Made by a program: the position numbers and the translations under genes. A model generated the notes under the pieces. That model saw only the letters and a program-made list of their open reading frames with translations. It ran no database searches and was not told the origin of the DNA. Positions 6,291-14,061 of a stretch of 14,078 bases of DNA are shown here, one piece after another. How positions within the stretch are numbered: the first letter of the stretch is position 1; each line of letters opens with the position of its first letter. Source of the DNA: Clostridia bacterium (GTDB lineage Bacteria; Bacillota_A; Clostridia; Christensenellales; Aristaeellaceae); contig JAFQOY010000059.1 of the NCBI GenBank assembly GCA_017412025.1, positions 1 through 14,078 of the forward strand. The letters are read 5' to 3'.

Positions 6291-8240
6291 TTACTCCCTG
6301 TCGGACGCATGCACAAAGTACGTCACACCATGCATGCCCGGCACGCTGACGCTGAATGCGCCGTCCCGAGCGGTATGCCGTTCGTCGCGGTCGGAGAGGA
6401 TCTCCTTCGCGCCCATCAGCTCCTGGCATGTCAGGTATACGGTCACGGCGCGCGAGCTGCGATTGATCAGCGTCACGGCGCAGGCGTCCTCCGCCTTGCC
6501 GCCCAGCGCGTCGCTGCCGCCCTCAATGCTGCGGATTACGCCCAGCACAGCGTTGCACGGCGCAATATACCGGCATTCGCCCGTGCGCAGCACCTGGTTG
6601 CTGTTGCGCATGGCGATCATGCCGCGGTAATACGCCAGCAGCTGCTTATCCTCATTGCCCCAGGGATAGGTTCGCCTGCAGAACGGATCGGCGCAGCCTT
6701 CCATGCCCGCCTCGTCCGCATAATACACGCACGGCATGCCCGGCACGCTGACGATCATGCGCAGCATCATGCGTTCGCGCAGGACGCCGATCATGCGTTC
6801 CTCCTGAGAGAGCTCGTGCGCGGCGCGCTTGTCGCGCGGGATGTCGTTGCCATCGTTTCCGGCGAGGACATTGAGAATGCGCGGCCTGTCGTGGCTGCCC
6901 ATCAGGTTCATCAGCGAATAGAGGAATTGCTTCGGATAATTCTGCTGGATGGCATTGAGTCCGGCAACCACGGTGCCTGCGTTTTTGCGCCCCATCAGAA
7001 AATCGATCAGCGCCTCGCGAAGCGGATAATTCATCACGCTGTCCAGCGTATCGCCCAGCACATAGCTGCGCATCTGGCCGTACGCCACCTTGTGGCTGGC
7101 GTCCTCCCAGACCTCGCCCAGCACCGCAGCGTCCTCGTCGACGGACTTGACCTCTTTGCGCAGCTCGCGCAGGAATTCCATCGGCAGTTCGTCCGCCACG
7201 TCGAGCCGCCAGCCGCTTGTGCCCTGGCGAACCCAGTGCTTGATCACCGCGTCCTCTCCGCTCAGGATATGCCGCCTGAAGTCCTCATCCATCTCGTTGA
7301 CGTTGGGCAGCGTGCGGAAACCCCACCAGCACTCGTACTCGTCCGGCCATTTTTTGAAATTGAACCACTTGTAATACGGCGATTTCTGATCGCGGTACGC
7401 GCCCACCTTCTCGCCGAAATGTCCCCTGCGGTTGAAATATACGCTGTCGTCGCCCACATGGGAAAACACGCCGTCGAGCATGATGCGGATGCCCATCTCC
7501 CGTGCCTCTTTGCACAGCTGGCGCAGCTTGGCCTCGTCGCCAAACATCGGATCGACCTTCGTGTAATCGCCGGTGTCGTATTTGTGGTTGGTGCGCGCTT
7601 CAAAGATCGGATTGAAGTAGATGATATTCACGCCCATCTCCTTGAGATAGGGCAGCTTCTGACGCACGCCTTCCAGGTTGCCGCCATAGAAATCATGCGC
7701 AAAGTTGTCGCCGTTCTCCGTCGTATTGAGGAACGGCATTTCATCCCACTTCTCATGCAGCTCCACATGCATGTCGTCCTTGGCATGCATCAGAGCGTCC
7801 GTACCCTCCCCGTGATAAAACCGGTCGACCATGATCTGATACATCACGCCCTCATGCATCCACGCCGGCGTCTTATAGGCGGGATCATAGACCGTGATCT
7901 GGAAATCCGTCGAGCTGCCGATTGCACCCTCGCCGCAGCCGGAATCGTCCGGCGCGCCCAGACGCACGCGATGATCGCCGCTGACCGCCTCAAAGCGATA
8001 CCAGTACAGACACGGCTTTTCGCTCACATTGATCTGCACCTCATAATACCGCTTTCCATCCTGCGCGCCGAGCAGACGCATGGGAAAATAATGCTCTTCC
8101 CCGTCCCAGACGCGCATGACGACGCTGTCCGGTTCGCTTGCGCTCATCACAGCAACGCGAAGGCGCACCGGTGCGCCGGCCGGCAGCGCCCCCTGAGGCG
8201 ACCGGTAAAATGCGGCAGTGGTGTTATGCTGAAGAATCAT
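6291..8240 (-). CDS. GH13 alpha-amylase / neopullulanase-type glucan hydrolase
   Basis: This 649-residue enzyme probably cleaves alpha-1,4 (and perhaps alpha-1,6) bonds in maltodextrins, cyclodextrins or pullulan. There is no signal peptide, so it should act in the cytoplasm on imported oligosaccharides. Residues 1-120 form an N-terminal beta domain of the cyclomaltodextrinase/neopullulanase kind. The catalytic barrel starts at WMHEGVMYQIMVDRF (127-141). The GH13 conserved regions are intact: DGVFSHVG (256-263), GWRLDVADE (343-351, nucleophile Asp347), LGEVWED (374-380, acid/base Glu376) and GSHDRPR (448-454, Asp451). A C-terminal beta domain follows (about 565-649). The ATG at 8240 is preferred because family members begin near 'MILQHN..YRSPQGALP' and GGAG lies about 11 bases upstream. 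An in-frame ATG at 8258 would add six residues but has no visible ribosome site. The gene stands alone, convergent with the amino acid importer operon. Confidence 0.92.
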   Translation of the reverse strand: MILQHNTTAAFYRSPQGALPAGAPVRLRVAVMSASEPDSVVMRVWDGEEHYFPMRLLGAQDGKRYYEVQINVSEKPCLYWYRFEAVSGDHRVRLGAPDDSGCGEGAIGSSTDFQITVYDPAYKTPAWMHEGVMYQIMVDRFYHGEGTDALMHAKDDMHVELHEKWDEMPFLNTTENGDNFAHDFYGGNLEGVRQKLPYLKEMGVNIIYFNPIFEARTNHKYDTGDYTKVDPMFGDEAKLRQLCKEAREMGIRIMLDGVFSHVGDDSVYFNRRGHFGEKVGAYRDQKSPYYKWFNFKKWPDEYECWWGFRTLPNVNEMDEDFRRHILSGEDAVIKHWVRQGTSGWRLDVADELPMEFLRELRKEVKSVDEDAAVLGEVWEDASHKVAYGQMRSYVLGDTLDSVMNYPLREALIDFLMGRKNAGTVVAGLNAIQQNYPKQFLYSLMNLMGSHDRPRILNVLAGNDGNDIPRDKRAAHELSQEERMIGVLRERMMLRMIVSVPGMPCVYYADEAGMEGCADPFCRRTYPWGNEDKQLLAYYRGMIAMRNSNQVLRTGECRYIAPCNAVLGVIRSIEGGSDALGGKAEDACAVTLINRSSRAVTVYLTCQELMGAKEILSDRDERHTARDGAFSVSVPGMHGVTYFVHASDRE

Positions 8241-8289
8241 GATGTCAATACACTCCATCCAGTTTCATGCTCGGTGCTTGTATCCGCAT

Positions 8290-8370
8290 GTCAGCCGGTG
8301 AAATCCGGCGCCGGAAATCGTTTTCGGCCGGATCCATTCGTCCTGCGGTTCAGCTTCGCATACGCTGCAC
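8290..8370 (-). promoter_or_regulatory. Structured amylase leader with weak cre-like site
   Basis: In the leader ATCCGGC and GCCGGAT can pair, and GCCGG/CCGGC gives an alternative stem. Within it, 8313-8326 (GGAAATCGTTTTCG) matches the inner part of the CcpA catabolite site consensus TGNAANCGNWNNCA but differs at both outer positions. It lies about 70 bases downstream of the predicted start. Confidence 0.25.
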
Positions 8371-8397
8371 GTTCCCCCTCAGAGGGATAGCTTTCAT

Positions 8398-8426
8398 ATT
8401 TTATCGTAATTCGTTTCTTCTGTAAA
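8398..8426 (-). promoter_or_regulatory. Sigma-70-type promoter for the amylase gene
   Basis: On the minus strand TTTACA (8421-8426) and TAAAAT (8398-8403) are separated by exactly 17 bases. The predicted start is near 8391, leaving an unusually long leader of about 150 nt. Confidence 0.65.
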
Positions 8427-8607
8427 TCCCCTTTTCCCGCAGTTTTCGTCCAATGCACAAAAGAGTTCGCATTTTGCCGCTGCCGGGCTGTCCTCATGCA
8501 GCAGGAGCGTATGATCATCCATACATATGATGGGAAAAGAGGATTGATTCCATGCAGGCTCTCCGCAGCAGCACGCCCGTGTGCCGCTGTCCGCCCGGCC
8601 TGTGCCG

Positions 8608-9966
8608 TCAGCCCGTAATGCGCAGCGCGCTGCCCGCCACAACGCCGGTCGCCGTGTTGTCCCTTACGGCCGTTTTTCCGTTGACCACCACGCAGCGCAG
8701 CCCCCTGTTCGGTGCATTCGGACTGCCCACGCCCGGGAAATCCGCGCTGTCGGACATGCTTTCGGGGTCAAAGATCACAAGATCCGCATCGCAGCCCGGC
8801 TGTATGCGGCCTTTTTGCGCAAGGCCAAAGACCTGCGCAGGCAGCAGCGTCACGCGGCGGATCGCTTCCTCCCACGTCAGTTCGCCCCGCTCACGCACCA
8901 TCTCGCGCAGGAACCGCGGGAAACTGCCCGCGATCTGCGGATGCCCTTCTCCCGGTCTGTACGCGCCGGTGTCGGTGGAAATCATCGCGTCCTTCCAGCG
9001 TGCGATCGTGTACACCGCCTCCTGCTTGCCGGTGAAGACCGCCACGGCGTCGTGCGGATGCGCCTCGCGCAGATGCGCATACAGCGCATGATCCGGCATA
9101 ACGCCGATGTGCTCGCCCGTGATCACCCGCAGATGCGAAAGCTCAATGCCGTTGGCGCGCATGATGCCCGGCTCAAACAGCGCCGCGCCGATGGAGGAGC
9201 ACCAGTCCTTGTACATGCCGCTGTCCAGATACATATCTATGCCGCGCGCCCTCGCGCGATCGATCATCTCAAGCGCCTCTTCCTCCACGCCCACGCCGTA
9301 CTGATACACGAAGTGGGAAACCACCATCCGGCAGCCCGTCGCGTCCGCCAGATCAATGGCCTCCTGAAGGGAGTAAAGATCCGTCATCGAATTCATGCGC
9401 GTGTCGATCGATACCGGCCTGCCGAAGCGCCTGGCCTCCCTGCACAGCGCCTGCATCTCCATGATCGACGAACCGGGCGTATACGCCGGGCCGAGGGACA
9501 CGCCCGCCGCGCCGCATTCAAGCGCAGCATGGCACAGATGCACCATCCTGTCGATCTGCTCCTCGCTCGCAGGCTGAAAGGGATCGGTTGCGCCCGCCGC
9601 CTCGCGCAGCGCGCACATACCAATCAGCTCTGCCTGGTGGATCGGGAAGCCATCCTGTCTGTCAAAAAACTGCTTCAGATCGACGGGCGAGAAGCCGCAG
9701 TTGCCGCCCACGGTCGTCGTGATCCCCTGAAGCAGGGAAAGCTCACCCGTATAGGCGTGACCGTCGATGTGCCCGTGCGGATCGATGAAGCCCGGGCAGA
9801 CGTACATCCCCTTCGCGTCGATTACGTCCGTCCCGCCGGGGATATGCATGCTCCCGCATTCAGAAACAGCGCTGATTTTTCCGTTTTCCACCCGGATATC
9901 TGCGCGGTATTTTTCCATTTTCTGCGGATCAATAACGGTTCCGCCGCAAATGATCATGTCAGACAT
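8608..9966 (-). CDS. D-aminoacylase-like amidohydrolase
   Basis: This 452-residue metal hydrolase of the amidohydrolase superfamily most resembles N-acyl-D-amino-acid deacylases, which release D-amino acids from N-acyl forms; it should be cytoplasmic. The N-terminal beta sandwich (1-57) is followed by the metal motif PGFIDPHGH (58-66, His64 and His66) and GNCG (88-91), whose Cys90 is the bridging metal ligand typical of D-aminoacylases. His218 in VVSHF is a further likely ligand and Asp332 in STDTG the catalytic aspartate. GVSLGPAYTPGSS (155-167) and the C-terminal FGLAQKGRIQPGCDADLVIFDP also fit this family. A second histidine ligand expected near residue 250 is not obvious; the region reads YLDSGMYKD. 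The ATG at 9966 has AGGG 10 bases upstream; an ATG at 9957 is less likely. It follows the polyamine-type operon after a terminator and seems transcribed separately. Exact substrate unknown. Confidence 0.88.
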   Translation of the reverse strand: MSDMIICGGTVIDPQKMEKYRADIRVENGKISAVSECGSMHIPGGTDVIDAKGMYVCPGFIDPHGHIDGHAYTGELSLLQGITTTVGGNCGFSPVDLKQFFDRQDGFPIHQAELIGMCALREAAGATDPFQPASEEQIDRMVHLCHAALECGAAGVSLGPAYTPGSSIMEMQALCREARRFGRPVSIDTRMNSMTDLYSLQEAIDLADATGCRMVVSHFVYQYGVGVEEEALEMIDRARARGIDMYLDSGMYKDWCSSIGAALFEPGIMRANGIELSHLRVITGEHIGVMPDHALYAHLREAHPHDAVAVFTGKQEAVYTIARWKDAMISTDTGAYRPGEGHPQIAGSFPRFLREMVRERGELTWEEAIRRVTLLPAQVFGLAQKGRIQPGCDADLVIFDPESMSDSADFPGVGSPNAPNRGLRCVVVNGKTAVRDNTATGVVAGSALRITG

Positions 9967-10025
9967 GCCATCACATCCCTTTTGTATAGCATATGCAATG
10001 CTGAAAATGTGTGTGTTTCGTTTGC

Positions 10026-10069
10026 CTTCAAAGAAAGCCCGCCTGAATCTCCGCGGGCTTTCTTTGAAG
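10026..10069. terminator. Bidirectional terminator after potD
   Basis: A perfect 17-bp stem (10026-10042 with 10053-10069) closes a 10-base loop. The GC-rich core AGCCCGC/GCGGGCT is flanked by AAAGAAA and TTTCTTT, so a U-rich tail follows the core on both strands. It ends the pot operon (minus). Confidence 0.85.
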
Positions 10070-10097
10070 GGCGCCGCCGCAGGGACGGCGCCGTTTT
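10070..10097. terminator. Second hairpin directly after potD
   Basis: GGCGCCG (10070-10076) pairs with CGGCGCC (10086-10092) around a 9-base loop, with TTTT at 10094-10097 on the plus strand. It abuts the stem at 10026-10069, making a tandem hairpin barrier 14 bases after the potD stop. On the minus strand it lacks its own U-tract. Confidence 0.5.
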
Positions 10098-10106
10098 GTC
10101 GGAAAA

Positions 10107-11162
10107 TTACATGCTGAGCTTGAAGGTCGTCCAGATATCCTGGAACTTCTGCTCGTCGGCCGGATCAAGGTTGAGCACGAATTCCGCGTCGTCCATGCGC
10201 TCATACAGGCCCATGAACTCCGGACGCGCCTTGAACCAGTCGCCGATCACGTCAAGCGCGGCGGCGTTCGGGCTGCAGTAGTACTGCCACTCGGCGCACA
10301 CAGCCGCAACCTCCGGGCGCAGCAGGTACTCGAGGAACAGGTTCGCATTCTTCGCGTGCGGCGCATTCACCGGGATGAAGCAGCTGTCGATGCCAAAGCC
10401 CAGACCTTCTTCCGGCCAGACGACCTTCAGATCCGGGTTGGCGTCCAGCGCCAAGGCGACAAACGGGGTAAACGTGTACGCCACGCCGATATCGCCGGAG
10501 ACGAGGTAATTGTGCAGGTTCTCATACTCCAGCACGTGGATGTTCGCCTTGAGCGCGTCGAGCTTCGCAGCCGCCTCAGCCAGCACGGCGTCGTCGGTCG
10601 TGTTCATGCTCTGACCCATGGACAGCAGCACCATGCCGAGGGTCACGCGCGCGTCGTCAATCAGGCCGATGGTGTCGGCAAGGGACTCGTCCCACAGATC
10701 GGCAAAGCCCTTAATCTCCTTCTCCACCACGGACGGATCATACACGATCAGCGGGATGCCGCTGACGTACGGAACCGCATACTCGTTGGTCGGATCGAAG
10801 AAGTGACCGGTGAAGTCCGGGTTCAGGTTGCCGTAGTTGGTCACGATCGACGGGTCGAACTTCTGCATCAGGCCCGCCTCGCGGGTGGTGTTGACGATGT
10901 AGTCGCTGGCCAGGATGATGTCATAGTCGCCGCCGTTCACAGCGGACAGCTTTTCATACATCTCCTCGTTGCTGGCAAAGGTCGCATAGTTGACCTTGAT
11001 GCCGGTCTCCTGCTCAAAGGGCTGGATGACCGTGGAGTAGTCGATGTAGCCCTCCCAGGTGAAGATGTTGAGCACCTGCTCGTCCACCTGGTTCACGGTC
11101 TCGGCCATCGCGCAGGCGGTCATCATCACCAGCGCAAGCGCAAGCACAAGAATCTTTTTCAT
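10107..11162 (-). CDS. potD: Polyamine-type ABC transporter substrate-binding protein (PotD family)
   Basis: This 351-residue extracytoplasmic receptor belongs to the spermidine/putrescine-binding family and is the last gene of potABCD. Residues 1-20 are a signal peptide; MTAC (14-17) could serve as a lipobox but AMA before Glu21 could equally be an ordinary cut. The mature start LNIFTWEGYIDYS (31-43) holds the Trp36 and Tyr39 positions of the PotD ligand box. The DYDIILASDYIV, IGLIDDAR and LLRPEVAAVCAEW stretches also follow the family. Against E. coli PotD as I recall it, Glu171 aligns with Val173, Trp255 with Gly257, and Trp229 falls in a YTFTPF stretch, while Asp257 is kept as Asp259. The ligand may therefore differ from spermidine. 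AGGAGG (11171-11176) lies 8 bases before the ATG. Spacing to potC is 59 bases, with no promoter or terminator seen between. Confidence 0.92.
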   Translation of the reverse strand: MKKILVLALALVMMTACAMAETVNQVDEQVLNIFTWEGYIDYSTVIQPFEQETGIKVNYATFASNEEMYEKLSAVNGGDYDIILASDYIVNTTREAGLMQKFDPSIVTNYGNLNPDFTGHFFDPTNEYAVPYVSGIPLIVYDPSVVEKEIKGFADLWDESLADTIGLIDDARVTLGMVLLSMGQSMNTTDDAVLAEAAAKLDALKANIHVLEYENLHNYLVSGDIGVAYTFTPFVALALDANPDLKVVWPEEGLGFGIDSCFIPVNAPHAKNANLFLEYLLRPEVAAVCAEWQYYCSPNAAALDVIGDWFKARPEFMGLYERMDDAEFVLNLDPADEQKFQDIWTTFKLSM

Positions 11163-11221
11163 GTCGTCGTCCTCCTTTATGGGGGAAATATTCTATATTT
11201 CAGCTTCAGCAAGCGCCAGGC

Positions 11222-12052
11222 TTACCTCTGCGAATACAGCTTTTTGTCGCTGTGCGCGCGCAGCAGCTGAGAAATGCCTACGATCACAAAGATCGCGGCG
11301 AGCATGAGCGTGGAAAGCGCGTTGATTTCCGGCGTACCGCCCGAGCGCAGACCGGTATAGACCTTCAGCGGCAGGGTCGTCGTCTCCGCGCTGGTCACAA
11401 AGAAAGAAATTACCACGTCGTCGATGGACATCGCAGCGGCCAGCATCATGCCCGAAATCACCGCAGGCATGATCAGCGGGAGCGTGATATCGCGCAGCAC
11501 GCGCATGGGCTTTGCGCCCAGATCGCGCGCAGCCTCCTCAATCGCCGGGTCCATGCCCACCAGACGGGACTTCACGTTGATGAACACATACGGCACGCAG
11601 AACGTGGTATGCGTGATCACCAGCGCCATCATGCCCAGCTTAAAGCCAATGGCGGTAAACACCGCCAGATACGCCATGCCCAGCACCAGCTCGGGGATCA
11701 TCATCGGCAGCGTCGCCAGCGACTCAATCGCGCCGCTGCCCTTCATATGCCCGTGCGCCAGGCCGATCGCGCCCAGCGTGCCGATCACGCCGGAAAACAC
11801 CGCCGACAGCCCGGCCAGAATCAGCGAATTCCTGAGCGCGTCCGCCATCAGTGCGTTGTTGAACAGGCGCGTATACCAGTTTGTCGTGAAACCCTGCCAT
11901 GCGCCGATCGTTCTGCCGGAATTGAAGGAATAGATCACGACCATCAGGATCGGCAGGTAGAGAATCAGCAGCACCAGCGTCAGATAAATCGGGGAAAAGA
12001 TCTTTCTCTTCTTTCTTCTCTTGTGCGCCAAATCAGAACACCCCCAGATCAT
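11222..12052 (-). CDS. potC: Polyamine-type ABC transporter permease (PotC family)
   Basis: This 276-residue membrane permease pairs with PotB to form the channel. A basic N-terminus (KRRKKRK) precedes the first transmembrane segment (IYLTLVLLILYLPILMVVIYSFN), followed by the family phrase SFNSGRTIGAWQGFTTNWYTRLF. The EAA loop EEAARDLGAKPMRVLRDITLP docks on PotA. Further hydrophobic segments end near ISQLLRAH. The ATG at 12052 has AGGAG 8 bases upstream and overlaps potB by 20 bases. A TTG at 12031, preceded by GGGGGTG, would give MAHKRRKK and remove seven uncharacteristic residues (MIWGCSD); it closely mirrors the potB start, so either could be used. Gene and family are certain. Confidence 0.92.
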   Translation of the reverse strand: MIWGCSDLAHKRRKKRKIFSPIYLTLVLLILYLPILMVVIYSFNSGRTIGAWQGFTTNWYTRLFNNALMADALRNSLILAGLSAVFSGVIGTLGAIGLAHGHMKGSGAIESLATLPMMIPELVLGMAYLAVFTAIGFKLGMMALVITHTTFCVPYVFINVKSRLVGMDPAIEEAARDLGAKPMRVLRDITLPLIMPAVISGMMLAAAMSIDDVVISFFVTSAETTTLPLKVYTGLRSGGTPEINALSTLMLAAIFVIVGISQLLRAHSDKKLYSQR

Positions 12053-12908
12053 CGCCGCCGCTCCTGCGATAGACGAGATAGATGCCTGCCGTCAGCAGGA
12101 TCAAAACCATCGACATCGCCGAGCCGGTGTTCCAGTCGCGGACCTTGAGCAGCTGGTCGCGGATGAGGTTGCCCACCAGCACCAGACCGCCGCCCATGAT
12201 ATCGGCCAGATAGAAGATGCCGACGCTGGGCACAAACACCAGCACGCAGCCCGCCAGAATGCCCGGCATGGTCAGCGGCAGCGTGACGTCCACAAATGCA
12301 CGGGCGGGCGAAGAGCCCAGATCACGCGCGGCTTCCACGAGCGTAAAGTCCATCTTATCCACCGCGCTGTGGCACGGCAGGATCATGAAGGAGATCATGC
12401 AGTAGACCATCGCCAGCAGCACGGAGCCGTAGGAACCGAGGACCTTGATGTTTTTTTCAATCAGTCCCAGTCCCTTTAATACCGCGTTGATCGGTCCGTT
12501 GGCCTGCAGCAGGATCTTCCAGCCGTATATACGCACCAGCGCGCTCGTCCAGAACGGGATGATGACCAGCATCATCAGCAGCGCCTTCCATTTTTTCGGG
12601 GAGCGCGCCATGAAATAGCCGAACGGATAGCCGATGAGAAGACACACCAGCGTCGTCTCCAAGGCCAGTTTCATGCTGTTGAAGAAGACCTTGAGATAAT
12701 CCGCACGGAGCAGCTTCTTATAATTATCCAGCGTGAACGCCGCGCCGAAAGAGAACTTTTCTCCGCTGACCACCAGCGACGTGCCCAGCACGTAAAGCAG
12801 TGGCAGCGCCACAAACAGCACCGCAAACGCCGCCATCGGCAGGACAAACAGCGCGTTTCGGCGCTCGTCTGCGCGGCGCAGCGCGCTCTTTTGCGCCTTA
12901 TGCGCCAT
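12033..12908 (-). CDS. potB: Polyamine-type ABC transporter permease (PotB family)
   Basis: This 291-residue membrane permease is the partner of PotC. A basic N-terminus (MAHKAQKSALRRADERR) precedes the first hydrophobic helix (FVLPMAAFAVLFVALPLLYVL). Family motifs follow: FTLDNYKKLL, the IPFWTSALVRIYGW stretch typical of PotB, and the EAA loop EAARDLGSSPARAFVDVTLP. About six transmembrane segments are visible. The ATG at 12908 is chosen; an in-frame TTG at 12923 would extend it by five residues. The start overlaps the end of potA by 11 bases, and GGGGGTG lies 6 bases upstream inside the potA coding sequence, so the two are translationally coupled. The C-terminal end overlaps the potC start region. 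Confidence 0.93.
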   Translation of the reverse strand: MAHKAQKSALRRADERRNALFVLPMAAFAVLFVALPLLYVLGTSLVVSGEKFSFGAAFTLDNYKKLLRADYLKVFFNSMKLALETTLVCLLIGYPFGYFMARSPKKWKALLMMLVIIPFWTSALVRIYGWKILLQANGPINAVLKGLGLIEKNIKVLGSYGSVLLAMVYCMISFMILPCHSAVDKMDFTLVEAARDLGSSPARAFVDVTLPLTMPGILAGCVLVFVPSVGIFYLADIMGGGLVLVGNLIRDQLLKVRDWNTGSAMSMVLILLTAGIYLVYRRSGGDDLGVF

Positions 12909-13998
12909 GGGACGCACCCCCAATGACCGCGGCCTGCGCCGGATTCCAGTGCATATAGACCGTCTCGCCCGCCTGCGGCGCGTCCGCCATGCGCTCGATG
13001 CCCTCGGCGACGACCTCTGTGCCGTCCTTCAGCACGACGTACAGCAGCACGCTGCCGCCCGCGTAGCGCGCCTCGCGCACCGTCGCCGGCAGGTCAAATC
13101 CCTCCACAGGCGTGCGGCTTGCGCGCATGCGCTCCGTGCGCACGCAGACCTCGCAGCTTTCGTTTTCGCGCAGCTGCGCGTGCGCGCTGTCGACCGTAAA
13201 GCGGCCGTTTGCGTTTTCCACCACGCTGGAAAAGCCGTTTGCGCTCCTGACCATGCCCTCAAGGATCGTGCTCCTGCCGATGAACTGCGCCACATAGCGC
13301 GTCCTCGGCCGGTCATAGATGTCCTCCGGCGTGCCCAGCTGCTCAAACCTTCCGTCCTTCATCACCGCGATGCGGTCGGACATGTTGATGGCCTCTTCCT
13401 GATCGTGCGTGATGTAGATGAACGTGATGCCCAGCTTCTTCTGCAGGCGCTTGAGCTCAATCTGCATCTGGCGGCGCAGCTGCAGATCCAGCGCGCCCAG
13501 CGGCTCATCCAGCAGCAGCAGCTGCGGCTGCGGCGCTAGCGCGCGCGCAATGGCGATGCGCTGCCTCTGGCCGACGGAGAGCTGCGCGGGCATGCGATTT
13601 GCATACTCGCTCATCTGCACCAGTTCGAGCATCTCCTTCACGCGCGCGGCGCTCGTCTTTTTATCCACGCCGCGCACCTTCAGGCCGTACGCCACGTTCT
13701 TTTCCACGTTCATATGCGGAAAAAGGGCATAGCTCTGGAACACCGTATTCACCGGGCGCTTTTCCGGCGGCAGGGCGGTCATGTCCTGACCATTCAGAAT
13801 AACCTCGCCCGTGTCCGGCGTCTCAAGGCCGGATACGATGCGCAGGGTCGTCGTCTTGCCGCAGCCGGAAGCGCCCAGCAGCGTGACGAATTCGCCCCTG
13901 TGCACGTCGAGAGAGACGTCGGAAAGAACGTCGCCCTCGCCGAAGTTTTTGGATATATGTCTGAGAGAAAGAAGCACTTCCTGCATCGTCAATTCCAT
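12898..13998 (-). CDS. potA: Polyamine-type ABC transporter ATP-binding protein (PotA family)
   Basis: This 366-residue cytoplasmic ATPase energises the importer and is the first gene of the operon. Motifs: Walker A GASGCGKTT (42-50), Q-loop Gln88 in NTVFQSYALFPH, Walker B LLLLDEP (160-166), D-loop GALD and switch His198 in ITHDQEEA. The signature reads LSVGQ (140-144) in place of the usual LSGGQ; the codon is GTC, so this is a real Val for Gly change. Residues about 240-366 form the TOBE-like beta domain typical of PotA/MalK-type ATPases. The ATG at 13998 is used; an ATG at 13986 is an alternative, and ribosome sites for both are weak (GATGGG, GGGATGG). The leader from the promoter at 14033-14061 is only about 28 nt. 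Confidence 0.93.
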   Translation of the reverse strand: MELTMQEVLLSLRHISKNFGEGDVLSDVSLDVHRGEFVTLLGASGCGKTTTLRIVSGLETPDTGEVILNGQDMTALPPEKRPVNTVFQSYALFPHMNVEKNVAYGLKVRGVDKKTSAARVKEMLELVQMSEYANRMPAQLSVGQRQRIAIARALAPQPQLLLLDEPLGALDLQLRRQMQIELKRLQKKLGITFIYITHDQEEAINMSDRIAVMKDGRFEQLGTPEDIYDRPRTRYVAQFIGRSTILEGMVRSANGFSSVVENANGRFTVDSAHAQLRENESCEVCVRTERMRASRTPVEGFDLPATVREARYAGGSVLLYVVLKDGTEVVAEGIERMADAPQAGETVYMHWNPAQAAVIGGASHGA

Positions 13999-14032
13999 CC
14001 CATCTTATTCTTGTCAATCCATGAGTAGATAG

Positions 14033-14061
14033 ATTATATGATATGTATTCCTGCATGTCAA
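14033..14061 (-). promoter_or_regulatory. Perfect consensus promoter of the pot operon
   Basis: On the minus strand TTGACA (14056-14061) is followed after exactly 17 bases by TATAAT (14033-14038), a full match to the vegetative sigma factor consensus. The predicted start is near 14026. No inverted repeat overlaps it clearly, so regulation may be weak or act elsewhere. Confidence 0.85.

Larger units (their letters stand above)
8241..8607. other. Intergenic region between amylase and amidohydrolase genes
   Basis: These 367 bases hold the amylase promoter (8398-8426) and its roughly 150-nt leader. No credible gene is seen; short minus-strand frames here lack ribosome sites. No canonical terminator is visible after the amidohydrolase stop at 8608, so some read-through toward the amylase is possible. 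Confidence 0.6.

Noticed and set aside
6123..8390. A 755-codon open frame on the plus strand
   Set aside because: It is the antisense shadow of the GH13 gene, His/Ala/Arg-rich and without motifs, while the minus strand has all catalytic regions.
8394..8522. A possible 42-residue minus-strand peptide upstream of the amylase gene
   Set aside because: No ribosome site precedes it and it overlaps the amylase promoter.
8581..10281. A 566-codon open frame on the plus strand
   Set aside because: It is antisense to the amidohydrolase and the end of potD and has no recognisable domain or ribosome site.
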